DNA of 7,965 bases from an uncultured Filifactor sp. (GTDB lineage: Bacteria > Bacillota > Clostridia > Peptostreptococcales > Filifactoraceae). The DNA is taken from the NCBI GenBank assembly GCA_947254385.1, contig CAMYCP010000052.1:1-7965 (forward strand). The letters are read 5' to 3'. Positions within the stretch are counted from its first letter, which is position 1; each line of letters begins with the position of its first letter. This document shows, piece after piece, positions 1-6,946 of the stretch. The position numbers and the translations under genes are program-made. The notes under the pieces are model-generated. The model worked only from the letters and a program-made list of their open reading frames with translations. It was not told the DNA's origin and did no database searches.

Positions 1-5
1 CATTT

Positions 6-40
6 AAATTTGTAATAAAAATATTATTTTATACAAATTT
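6..40. terminator. AT-rich inverted repeat upstream of the cas operon
   Basis: AAATTTGTA (6-14) is perfectly complementary to TACAAATTT (32-40), giving a 9-bp stem with a 17-nt loop that is itself partly self-complementary. The 3' arm runs into a T tract (38-43), as in a Rho-independent terminator for a gene left of the window. The stem has only one G-C pair, so it would be weak. It could equally be a regulator site or chance in AT-rich DNA. The rest of 1-129 shows no gene I can support. Confidence 0.3.
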
Positions 41-129
41 TTTATGTCGTAAGCACGATTATAATAATGTAAATATGGTGGTATGTCAAATAAAAAAACA
101 ACAAACAGATTTAGTTGGAAAAAAAACTA

Positions 130-158
130 TTGACAGTGATAAAAATATGTACTATGAT
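130..158 (+). promoter_or_regulatory. Sigma-A type promoter of the cas operon
   Basis: A perfect -35 box TTGACA (130-135) is followed, after exactly 17 bp, by TATGAT (153-158), one mismatch from the consensus -10 box. The start of transcription would fall near 165, leaving an untranslated leader of only about 18 nt that holds the AAAGGAGGT ribosome site (168-176) before the cas6 ATG at 183. The position rules out the longer in-frame reading of cas6 from further upstream, because that would put the promoter inside the coding region. A weaker TATAAT lies at 60-65 without a good -35 box. Confidence 0.75.
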
Positions 159-182
159 TTTTTCAAGAAAGGAGGTTACAAA

Positions 183-905
183 ATGTACAATATTAAGCTC
201 ACATTTAAACTTGACAAGGCACAACTCCCAAGAGAAACTGAAAAATTAATTTTAAGTTTCATAAAGAAAACCGTCGAAAAAGCGGACACGGATTTTTTTG
301 CTGAAATTTTCCAAGCAAATTCTCCGATTATGAAATCTTACTGTTTTTCTTTATACTTGCCGGGAGCGGAATTTAAAAAAGATACGATTATATTGAGCGA
401 CACTTACTTTAATATCTTATTTTCGGATTATAATTTTAACAAATTGATTTTTTTCTACAATGCTTTTTTAGCTATGAAACACGAAAGATATCCGATAAAG
501 GATAATTTCATGTATCTAACTTACGTATCCATGCAAAAATTAAATGAAATATCGGACAACAATCTTGTAATCAAAATGTTAAGCCCGCTCATGGTAAGAA
601 AGCACGATATGAATACCAACAAGGACAGATATTTAGTTTATAGCGATGAAGATTTTTCAGATACCTTAAAAGCGAATTTAATTTGGCAAATAAAAAGCTC
701 CGATTTAATGATAGATGCAAGTGATTTCAATATAGAGCCTGTCAAGTGCAGAAAGGTCGTGGTGCCGACGTTTGGAAAATTGCAAAATGCAAGCATAGGG
801 GTTTTTAAGATACACGGAAATCCAAAACTTTTGAATTTTCTGTATATGTCGGGGCTTGGCAGCAGAAGAAGCGAGGGCAGAGGCAAATGGGAAGTAATAT
901 CTTAA
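183..905 (+). CDS. cas6: CRISPR-associated endoribonuclease Cas6 (type I-B)
   Basis: Cas6 cuts the pre-crRNA transcript within each repeat to make crRNAs and often stays bound to the 3' end in Cascade. The 240-residue protein has the family's RAMP layout and ends in the glycine-rich loop GLGSRRSEGRG (residues 224-234), followed by KWEV, the C-terminal signature. The segment FSLYLPGAEF (55-64) matches the conserved strand after the first ferredoxin fold. The start at 183 is chosen because AAAGGAGGT (168-176) sits 6 nt before it and a promoter lies upstream. Odd: the first 99 residues contain no histidine, although the catalytic histidine of many Cas6 proteins lies around residues 30-50; the only ones are H100, H141 and H211. 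The 3' end overlaps cas8 by 19 bp, implying coupled translation. Confidence 0.93.
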   Translation: MYNIKLTFKLDKAQLPRETEKLILSFIKKTVEKADTDFFAEIFQANSPIMKSYCFSLYLPGAEFKKDTIILSDTYFNILFSDYNFNKLIFFYNAFLAMKHERYPIKDNFMYLTYVSMQKLNEISDNNLVIKMLSPLMVRKHDMNTNKDRYLVYSDEDFSDTLKANLIWQIKSSDLMIDASDFNIEPVKCRKVVVPTFGKLQNASIGVFKIHGNPKLLNFLYMSGLGSRRSEGRGKWEVIS

Positions 906-2611
906 CAATCAGCGACATCTACCCGGATAATAAAATAAAAATCTATATGGGCGATTTTAGAAAAAATGCGGGTATAGTCGGCTTGGTTTTTTTATTGAAA
1001 ACGGTAGAGGCAAAAGAAAACAAAGATTACGGTATAAGTGATGAATATTTGTGGCTCGATTATGAATACGCCGTAAACAGAGACTGGACGGACGATTATT
1101 TTAAAGCATGCATCCTATATTTTGAAGAAGATGTATCATACGGTGAAGTTATATCAAGTATTGATTTTTTACTTGAATATATTGCGAATGACAAAAAAAC
1201 TGAAAATAAAACCGAAACCATCAAGCAACAGTTGGACTTTATCAACAAAAAAATATTTGCAAGCAGTATAAAAAACGGAATGGAGAGCATACAGGACGAA
1301 ACGGATATAAGCGTTTATAAGGATTTTGAAAAAAACAAACTCAATATAAAGACTGAAAATAAGGTACTTTTGGATAGCCTTGCTCTCTTAAAAGAATTTT
1401 TAACTCAAGACTCGGTAAAAGAAACCTTTATCATGAAGAATGTTATATACAACTATATAAACAAAATTTGGGATGGAATAAGCTTTTTAAAAAGAGAAAA
1501 TGCTAAAAAAGACATGAGACAGGTTTTTAAAGAAAAGTTTGTTTCGCCTTTGATGGAGTTTTGGACGAGCGAGCAAAAAAAGAGTGACAATTTTTGCATA
1601 GATTGCGGAAAAAACATAGAATCTAAAGGAGTCCCCATTACTTTTATGGTGGGCACGGCAGACGATTTAGGAAAAAAGACATCCTCATTTTGGAATTTTA
1701 AACCGGATTCATATCTTTGTCCGGAATGTGCGTTTGTTTATGCTTTAGCGCCTATGGGTTTTAGCGTTATGGACGATAACTTGATATTTGTAAATACGAG
1801 TGACAGCATAAAGAGCTTGATAGACAGCAACAGTGAAACAAGCGCTACGAAAACAAAGTTAAATAAAGTATTGGAAGACAAAAAAAATCCTTGGCATGAA
1901 AGAGTTATGAACTTGATACTTCAAGAAAATTATAATCAAGGATTAAATAATATACAGGTTATAACTAAGGGTATTTCCGAAACCGGTAAATATTCATTCA
2001 TTGTAATAAATAAAGAAATACTTAAAATTTTTGAAAATTTAACCGTACAAATGGAGTTACTTGCCAAAACTCCGGTATACAAGATAAACAATGAGTTTTT
2101 AAACATATACAATATAGCTTTGGACAATATATTCAATTATAGAAAGCAGTATTATCTTGTAAATTACCTTATTCGTAATTCGCTAAATACCGAAAGTTCT
2201 ATATTGAATTATCCGGCAAGTTTGATATTTGATATTGAAAATTGTAGATATGTGATGCGAAAACTTAAACCGAAAGACAAGGAGGGAAAAGAAATGTCGG
2301 AATATACGAATGATATGAATCTTAATGGTACAAAATTAAGAAAAGCTCTGAAAAAAAATATAACGGGAAATTTTGATGACAGTATGAGGGGCTCCGTCTA
2401 TCAACTGTTGAATGCGCTGAGTGTAAAAAACAGCCGGAGATTTTTGGATATAGTAATCAGACTGTATTGCTCCTGCCAGATTCCGATACCGGACGGTTTT
2501 GCAGAAATGCTCGAAAGTACAGAAGAATTTGAAGTGCGCGGATATGCGTTTTTATTGGGGTTAAAGAGTGACGGTAAAGTAGTGAAAAAAGAAGAAACTA
2601 AGGAGGCATAA
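887..2611 (+). CDS. cas8b1: Cascade large subunit Cas8b1 (Cst1, CXXC-CXXC family)
   Basis: This is the large subunit of the I-B Cascade, expected to recognise the PAM and help open target DNA. The 574-residue protein carries the hallmark of the Cst1 family, two CXXC pairs (C237/C240 in CIDC and C278/C281 in CPEC) that probably bind zinc, with 37 residues between the pairs. The region after the second pair (YLCPECAFVYALAPMGF) is typical of the family. The N-terminal part is otherwise poorly conserved and recognised mainly by context between cas6 and cas7. ATG 887 overlaps the end of cas6 and has GAGGG (873-877) upstream. The C-terminal ~105 residues are probably also made separately from an internal start (see the Cas11 entry). 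The stop lies 2 nt before the cas7 start. Confidence 0.9.
   Translation: MGSNILTISDIYPDNKIKIYMGDFRKNAGIVGLVFLLKTVEAKENKDYGISDEYLWLDYEYAVNRDWTDDYFKACILYFEEDVSYGEVISSIDFLLEYIANDKKTENKTETIKQQLDFINKKIFASSIKNGMESIQDETDISVYKDFEKNKLNIKTENKVLLDSLALLKEFLTQDSVKETFIMKNVIYNYINKIWDGISFLKRENAKKDMRQVFKEKFVSPLMEFWTSEQKKSDNFCIDCGKNIESKGVPITFMVGTADDLGKKTSSFWNFKPDSYLCPECAFVYALAPMGFSVMDDNLIFVNTSDSIKSLIDSNSETSATKTKLNKVLEDKKNPWHERVMNLILQENYNQGLNNIQVITKGISETGKYSFIVINKEILKIFENLTVQMELLAKTPVYKINNEFLNIYNIALDNIFNYRKQYYLVNYLIRNSLNTESSILNYPASLIFDIENCRYVMRKLKPKDKEGKEMSEYTNDMNLNGTKLRKALKKNITGNFDDSMRGSVYQLLNALSVKNSRRFLDIVIRLYCSCQIPIPDGFAEMLESTEEFEVRGYAFLLGLKSDGKVVKKEETKEA
2279..2286 (+). promoter_or_regulatory. Internal ribosome binding site inside cas8b1
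   Basis: AAGGAGGG at 2279-2286 is followed after 7 nt by ATG (2294-2296), which is in frame with cas8b1 (codon 470). It is as strong as the sites preceding the operon's other genes. In the Cas8 reading this stretch encodes lysines and glycine (KDKEGKE), an easy place to accommodate such a site. Confidence 0.7.
2294..2611 (+). CDS. cas11: Predicted Cas11b small subunit from internal start in cas8b1
   Basis: This is an in-frame internal reading of the last 105 codons of cas8b1. Independent translation of a small subunit from within the large-subunit gene is established for several type I-B, I-C and I-D systems; the free copies form the Cascade belly that holds the non-target strand. Here the evidence is direct at the sequence level: AAGGAGGG, 7-nt spacing, then ATG. 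The product looks helical and mildly basic (LRKALKKN near its start, then QLLNALSVKNSRRFLDIVIR), and its size fits known Cas11 proteins. No separate small-subunit gene exists in the operon, which makes the internal product functionally necessary. That it is actually translated is inference. A second in-frame ATG eight codons later has no comparable ribosome site. Confidence 0.65.
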   Translation: MSEYTNDMNLNGTKLRKALKKNITGNFDDSMRGSVYQLLNALSVKNSRRFLDIVIRLYCSCQIPIPDGFAEMLESTEEFEVRGYAFLLGLKSDGKVVKKEETKEA

Positions 2612-2613
2612 AG

Positions 2614-3486
2614 ATGAGAAAGGGACTTACATTTACAATGGTATTTCTGGCGGAAAGCGCCAATTACGGCGAAGGCATCGGTAATATTACCTCGCTTAAA
2701 AAATATAATCGGGGGGATTATGAACAATATTCATACATATCCAGACAAGCAATAAGATACAATATAATAAAACAGCTTAACTGGGACAATACTCCCGTGG
2801 ACAGCGAAAGTGGCGTGGTACAATTTGATCCTTCAGCAACGATAGAGGATTTTCCGGAAATAGATTTGTTCGGTTACATGAAAACTGTCTCTAAAATTAA
2901 GAACAAAAAGGGCGGAGCCTCTACTAGAAATGCCGTGGTAAGACTCAGCAATGCCGTCGCATTGGAACCTTACCAAAGCGACATGGAATTTTTGACAAAT
3001 ATGGGACTGGCCAAAAGACAGAATTTGGACAACGCCATTGCGCAAAGTGAAATCCATAGAAGTTTTTACTCATACACAATAACCGTAGACTTGGACAGAG
3101 TGGGAATTGACGGAGAAACGGAGCTGGATAACGCTGAAAAATCCGACAGAGTATGTAACCTGCTGGATACAATAAAATTTTTGTATAGAGACATCAGAGG
3201 CAGAAGAGAAAATTTGTCACCGGTATTTATAGTAGGCGGCAGATATTCAAGAAAAAATCCGTTTTTTGAAAACAGAATAAACCTTGAGAATAATAACATC
3301 AACATAGATACGCTTTCGGAAATAATAAACTCCGATCCGGATATAAGCGACAACACGGCAGTGGGTATCACAACAGGTGTGTTCGCAAACGACAAGGAAA
3401 TAAAAGACAAGTTGAAAGCCGGCACCGTGTCCGATGTTTTTGAAGAATTGAAAAAAGAGGTGAAGATGTATTATGAGGGCAATTAG
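2614..3486 (+). CDS. cas7: Cascade backbone subunit Cas7 (Cst2/DevR family)
   Basis: Cas7 polymerises along the crRNA spacer to form the Cascade backbone. The 290-residue protein matches the Cst2/DevR family: SRQAIRYN at residues 43-50, the DLFGYM motif at 84-89, the conserved R..VVRLSNAVALEPYQSD stretch (105-123) and SEIHRSFYSYTITVDLDRVG (145-164), a typical RRM-core segment. Length is normal for the family. AGGAGG (2601-2606) precedes the ATG by 7 nt and lies in the last codons of cas8b1, so translation is likely coupled. The 3' end overlaps cas5 by 14 bp. As the subunit needed in most copies, it would be expected to be the most highly translated, consistent with its near-perfect ribosome site. 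No defects seen. Confidence 0.93.
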   Translation: MRKGLTFTMVFLAESANYGEGIGNITSLKKYNRGDYEQYSYISRQAIRYNIIKQLNWDNTPVDSESGVVQFDPSATIEDFPEIDLFGYMKTVSKIKNKKGGASTRNAVVRLSNAVALEPYQSDMEFLTNMGLAKRQNLDNAIAQSEIHRSFYSYTITVDLDRVGIDGETELDNAEKSDRVCNLLDTIKFLYRDIRGRRENLSPVFIVGGRYSRKNPFFENRINLENNNINIDTLSEIINSDPDISDNTAVGITTGVFANDKEIKDKLKAGTVSDVFEELKKEVKMYYEGN

Positions 3487-4207
3487 GATAGAGTGCTTTC
3501 AAAATATGGCAAATTACAGAAAACCTACGAGTTTTACTATAAAAGAAAGCTATCCTCTGCCCCCATATTCAACCGTCATCGGAATGATACACTCCGCCTG
3601 CGGTTTTAAGACATATCATCCCATGAAAGTAAGCGTTCAGGGAAAAAATACGGGAAGTATCTCTGAAATGTATACCAGATACACGTTCGCTAACGGCAGG
3701 AAATATGAAAACGGTAGACACAATATAAAATTTATATATGAGGGAAAAGAATATGGAGCTGTCAGAGGAATAGGGTATGTGGAACTTATATGTAGCAACA
3801 AAATGATTTTTCATATAATACCTGAAAATCCGGAAGAAATTGCCGTAATCATAGACGGCTTAAAGCACCCAAAAAACTACGTATCACTCGGCAGATATGA
3901 AGATTTACTTGATATTACAAATATAGAAGAAGTCGACTTAAAAAAAGTTGATAAGATAATCTGTAAAAATGATATTTACGTACCGGTAAAAAATATAGTG
4001 AAAGTTGCTAACGATGATTTTGAAATGAGTATGAAAAGTACTTATTCAACTGTATATGTATTGAACAAAGAATTTGAAATAACAAAAAAAAGCGGTAGAC
4101 GATGGAAAGCTGAAACCGGAAAAGTAAAAGTAATATATTTCCCCTTAGAAACATATATGAAAAAAGTATTAGCAGATAAATATGATGATGTTGCTATATT
4201 TGCATAA
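3473..4207 (+). CDS. cas5: Cascade subunit Cas5 (type I-B)
   Basis: Cas5 caps the 5' handle of the crRNA and joins the Cas7 backbone to Cas8. The 244-residue RAMP protein begins with the conserved Cas5 N-terminal pattern: NYRKPTSF (residues 14-21) and then ESYPLPPYSTVIGMIHSACG (25-44). NYVSLGRYEDLL (135-146) is the second family hallmark, where a glycine-containing loop contacts the handle. The ATG lies within the last codons of cas7; AGAGGTGA (3456-3463) is 9 nt upstream. The gene ends 9 nt before cas3, and its TAA overlaps the cas3 ribosome site. Subtype follows from the neighbours (Cst1, Cst2). It looks intact. Confidence 0.93.
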   Translation: MRAIRIECFQNMANYRKPTSFTIKESYPLPPYSTVIGMIHSACGFKTYHPMKVSVQGKNTGSISEMYTRYTFANGRKYENGRHNIKFIYEGKEYGAVRGIGYVELICSNKMIFHIIPENPEEIAVIIDGLKHPKNYVSLGRYEDLLDITNIEEVDLKKVDKIICKNDIYVPVKNIVKVANDDFEMSMKSTYSTVYVLNKEFEITKKSGRRWKAETGKVKVIYFPLETYMKKVLADKYDDVAIFA

Positions 4208-4216
4208 GGAGAAGTT

Positions 4217-6592
4217 ATGGAATTTTTTGCCAAGTCAAAGGAAAATATACTTTCTAAAGAAAAATTAGATGAGGTAAAAAAGGCGTTTTATAAAATTATG
4301 CCCTACTTGCTCAAAAATGAAAGAGAAAGCCTTGAAAATGCCTTAGATAAAATCAGCAAGGAAGTAAACAAACCCCAAAAAACTTTAAGTGACCACCTAA
4401 AAGAAACCGAAAAAGTAGCGGAAGAATTTTTTAAAACCGATTACGGTGTACATTTCAGCGACCTTGAAAAAGCAGTAATAACATTGTCCTGTAAATTACA
4501 CGACATAGGCAAAGCTGATATAGTTTTTCAGGCAAAAATAGGAAATGACGACATATCGGATGAAACACTTAAAGAAATAAAAGAAATACCGCATGGATTT
4601 TTAAGTGTTTTGACCATAAGTGAAGAATATTTTTACGATATGGTAAAAAATAAAATTGCCGTTGAAAATGACAATGAAATATGTGATTACTATACAGCAT
4701 TTATTACAGCAATCTTTCACCATCATAGAAGAAAAATGGAAAGAGGCTTATTCAGATATATCAAAAATCATGCAAAAATTTATTACGAAAATTCAATTAA
4801 AGAGTTTTTTAATGACGATAATGTATCGTTAGATCCGTATATTGTTCACGAGGTATTGTATACGGTAGATAACAGTAATGTTAAATTTGACGAAAAAGAA
4901 TGGCTCCGATATGTGCTCATAAAAGGAATGTTGAATAAATTTGACTACAATGCCAGCGCCGGATTTACAAATGCGGAAGAATATGTGGACATACAAAACA
5001 AACAGCTATGTAACAATATAAACAGCAGACTTAAAACCCTACGTAAGGCGCAAACTTTCATGCAAGCAAATACAGATAAAAACGTAATACTTGTCGCAGG
5101 AACAGGTTCCGGCAAAACCGAGGCATCGCTCTTGTGGCTTAACGGCGAAAAAGGATTTTATACCTTACCCATTAAAGTATCCGCCACCGCAATATACAAG
5201 AGAATAAAAAACTATGACTTCAGCCATGTCACGCTCTTACATTCGGACAGCCTAACCACTTTTATGCAGGAAGACGAAGAGTATATGGACAGATATGAAA
5301 GATCAGTGATTTTTTCTTATCCTCTCACCGTCTGCACGGTAGATCAAATATTTAAATTTGTGTATAAATCGCTGGGCACGGAAATCTTCGCCGCCACCCT
5401 TAAATACTCAAAAGTCATAATAGATGAAATACAGTCGTATTCACCGGATCTTACCGCAAAACTTCTCTACGGCCTAAAAATAATTGACGCATTAGGCGGC
5501 AAGTACGCTATAATTACAGCCACATTTCCACCTGTAATCAAGCATTTTATGGAATACTTAGGCTTATGGGAAGAAGACAACGAACCTGCATTTGCCGATT
5601 ACGGAAGTACCTCCGACCTTAAACGCCATTTTGTAAGTGCCGTTGAAAGTGACATTGACTATGAAAAAATTATAAAATCCGCCGAAACAAAAAAAGTCCT
5701 CGTAATTTGCAACACGATAACTAAAAGCCAGAAAGTATATGAAGAACTCACTAAAAGGTGTGATAACACTTATATCAAACTATTACACTCATTATTCACA
5801 AAAAGGGACAGAGCATTACTTGAAGAAGAAATCATGCGCTTTTCAGACTCAACCGAACACGGCATCTGGGTTTCAACCCAGATAGTAGAGGCAAGCCTCG
5901 ACATAGACTTTGATGAACTGCACACCGAATTTGCAACTGCGGACAGTTTATTACAAAGGTTCGGCAGATGCAACAGAAAAGGCAGATACACTCCTGACCG
6001 ACCTAACGTATATATATACGACGGCAAAGCAAATTTTATTTACGATGAAGACATACTGACTCTAAGTAAAGAATATCTGCATAAATACACAAATCAAATA
6101 TTCAGCGAAAAAATGAAAATAGAATACATCAACGAAGTGTACGATATAGATAAAATAAAGGAAACTAATTATTTTAAAGAAATAGAAAACACAATAGAAA
6201 GTTTAAAAAATTTTAAACCTCTTGATTTTACCCAAGAAGAGACTGACGAATATTTCAGAACGATAAAAAACACAACGGTAATTCCGGATACTGAATATGA
6301 TGCAGACTTTGTCGATTCAGCCTTAAATTTCCTAAACACCCCTAACATAGGAAAAGAAGCAAGAAATCTTGTAAGAAACAAACTTTTTGACAGAACTGTA
6401 AGCATCAATTCTTATAAAGTAAAACAGCTGATGTCGAGTTTAAAATCCGACGTCACAGAATACGGCAAATACAAAAGACAATATGACAGTAACATTCATA
6501 GATGCAATCTTAAGTACGATTTCAACAAAGAACTTCTGACCGGCAGAGGACTAATATTAAATGAAATAGAAGAAGCAGATCAGGTTTTGTAG
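4217..6592 (+). CDS. cas3: CRISPR-associated helicase/nuclease Cas3 (HD-helicase fusion)
   Basis: Cas3 is recruited to target-bound Cascade, then unwinds and degrades the invading DNA. The 791-residue protein has an N-terminal HD nuclease domain: H60, the HDIGKAD motif (H95, D96), H126 in PHGFLS and the FHHHRR cluster (168-172), with D243 in NKFDYNASAG. An SF2 helicase follows: Walker A AGTGSGKTE (294-302), motif Ia around LPIKVSATAIYKR (317-329), the Walker B box DEIQ (403-406), motif III ITATFPP (433-439), motif V STQIVEASLDID (553-564) and motif VI QRFGRCNRKG (580-589). Every catalytic motif is present, so the enzyme should be active. AAGGAG (4206-4211) sits 5 nt before the start. The gene is followed after only 7 nt by the cas4 stub, the normal operon order for this subtype. 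Confidence 0.95.
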   Translation: MEFFAKSKENILSKEKLDEVKKAFYKIMPYLLKNERESLENALDKISKEVNKPQKTLSDHLKETEKVAEEFFKTDYGVHFSDLEKAVITLSCKLHDIGKADIVFQAKIGNDDISDETLKEIKEIPHGFLSVLTISEEYFYDMVKNKIAVENDNEICDYYTAFITAIFHHHRRKMERGLFRYIKNHAKIYYENSIKEFFNDDNVSLDPYIVHEVLYTVDNSNVKFDEKEWLRYVLIKGMLNKFDYNASAGFTNAEEYVDIQNKQLCNNINSRLKTLRKAQTFMQANTDKNVILVAGTGSGKTEASLLWLNGEKGFYTLPIKVSATAIYKRIKNYDFSHVTLLHSDSLTTFMQEDEEYMDRYERSVIFSYPLTVCTVDQIFKFVYKSLGTEIFAATLKYSKVIIDEIQSYSPDLTAKLLYGLKIIDALGGKYAIITATFPPVIKHFMEYLGLWEEDNEPAFADYGSTSDLKRHFVSAVESDIDYEKIIKSAETKKVLVICNTITKSQKVYEELTKRCDNTYIKLLHSLFTKRDRALLEEEIMRFSDSTEHGIWVSTQIVEASLDIDFDELHTEFATADSLLQRFGRCNRKGRYTPDRPNVYIYDGKANFIYDEDILTLSKEYLHKYTNQIFSEKMKIEYINEVYDIDKIKETNYFKEIENTIESLKNFKPLDFTQEETDEYFRTIKNTTVIPDTEYDADFVDSALNFLNTPNIGKEARNLVRNKLFDRTVSINSYKVKQLMSSLKSDVTEYGKYKRQYDSNIHRCNLKYDFNKELLTGRGLILNEIEEADQVL

Positions 6593-6599
6593 GTGCATT

Positions 6600-6632
6600 A
6601 TGGACGAACACATTACCGGAATGATGATATAA
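6600..6632 (+). pseudogene. cas4: cas4 stub: first ten codons only
   Basis: The ten-codon reading MDEHITGMMI starts 7 nt after cas3, with AGGTG (6591-6595) as a ribosome site. It resembles the start of type I-B Cas4 proteins, which commonly open with M-x-ITG-x-x-I before an aromatic YYF stretch and a cysteine. Position supports it: cas4 normally follows cas3 and precedes cas1. After codon 10 a TAA occurs and no further in-frame cas4 homology is visible, so the iron-sulfur nuclease that trims prespacers is lost. Identification rests on ten residues plus gene order, so it is an inference, but a coherent one. A cysteine-containing snippet in another frame at about 6647-6685 (NYTFFRCP) could be a further decayed piece. 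Confidence 0.6.
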
Positions 6633-6851
6633 TTTAATTTAAAAAAATGCTTGTAAACTATACATTCTTTCGATGTCCAATAATGTAAAAAATACGGTAT
6701 AACGACAAAATGAAAAAACATTGATAAATAAAAGAAAACAATATATTAGTTGAAAACTGACTGTAAATTTTATACGATAATAGGCGAAAACTACGGACAT
6801 AGACAAAAATAAAATATGATGAACGCTATATGTAAGGTGTCGTGAAAAACG
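6633..6851 (+). other. Non-coding AT-rich stretch, probable CRISPR leader
   Basis: These ~220 bp lie between the cas4 stub and the first CRISPR repeat and contain stops in all frames, with no gene I can support. Position, length, low GC and the orientation of the repeats (conserved GGAATGTAAAT end away from this region, as in C. difficile arrays) are what a leader would show. A leader carries the array promoter and the signals for spacer integration. The alternative is decayed cas4/cas1 DNA; I see no convincing homology to either, apart from the weak snippet mentioned under cas4. Confidence 0.5.
6750..6778 (+). promoter_or_regulatory. Possible array promoter in the leader
   Basis: TTGAAA (6750-6755) and TACGAT (6773-6778) are separated by 17 bp and would start a transcript about 65 bp before the first repeat. 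The -35 box is 5/6 and the -10 box 4/6 to consensus; GATAAT (6776-6781) is an alternative -10 box but with 20-bp spacing. AT-rich DNA makes such matches common. Confidence 0.3.
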
Positions 6852-6888
6852 GATTTAATATCAACCAAAGTGGAATGTAAATCCGTTT
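6847..6888. repeat. 10-bp perfect inverted repeat enclosing CRISPR repeat 1
   Basis: AAACGGATTT (6847-6856) is the exact reverse complement of AAATCCGTTT (6879-6888). Four base pairs come from the repeat's own ATTT/AAAT ends. The other six come from DNA just before the repeat and from the first six bases of the spacer. The 22-nt loop holds the repeat core. Repeat 2 lacks such flanks. Confidence 0.8.
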
Positions 6889-6946
6889 ATAACCGCCATA
6901 TATCATCATGTGAGAGATTCAATATCAACCAAAGTGGAATGTAAAT
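6852..6946 (+). CRISPR. Mini CRISPR array: two repeats, one spacer
   Basis: Two copies of a ~30-nt repeat occupy 6852-6882 and 6916-6946 and differ at one of 31 positions (T6856 versus C6920). They share the core AATATCAACCAAAGTGG and the ending GGAATGTAAAT. The period is 64 bp, so the spacer is 33-35 nt depending on the exact repeat edge, which is right for type I-B. The ending matches that of the known C. difficile I-B repeats, and the last eight bases ATGTAAAT would form the crRNA 5' handle after Cas6 cleavage. The array sits inside the cas operon, between the cas4 stub and truncated cas1, and would be read in the same direction as the cas genes. The source of the spacer cannot be told from sequence alone. 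Confidence 0.85.

Noticed and set aside
67..75. AATGTAAAT upstream of cas6, identical to the last nine bases of the CRISPR repeat
   Set aside because: The similarity stops there; the bases before it do not match the repeat, and such AT-rich 9-mers are common here.
75..182. A 36-codon in-frame N-terminal extension of cas6 from position 75
   Set aside because: It has no ribosome site, overlaps the -35/-10 promoter boxes, does not resemble Cas6, and ATG 183 has an ideal ribosome site.
1312..1320. Nine-base matches of the spacer start to cas8b1 (1312-1320) and cas1 (7239-7247), as possible self-targets
   Set aside because: One or two 9-base matches of a 33-35-nt spacer are expected by chance in 16 kb of double-stranded search space, and neither extends further.
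638..6408. Numerous minus-strand open frames of 60-120 codons inside the cas genes
   Set aside because: They lie antisense to well-recognised genes, have no family features and are explained by the codon use of the coding strand.
6816..6845. Tiny nine-residue frame (MMNAICKVS) before repeat 1, considered as a CreT-like toxin
   Set aside because: It lacks a ribosome site and rare-codon or toxin features, and is well within chance for this base composition.
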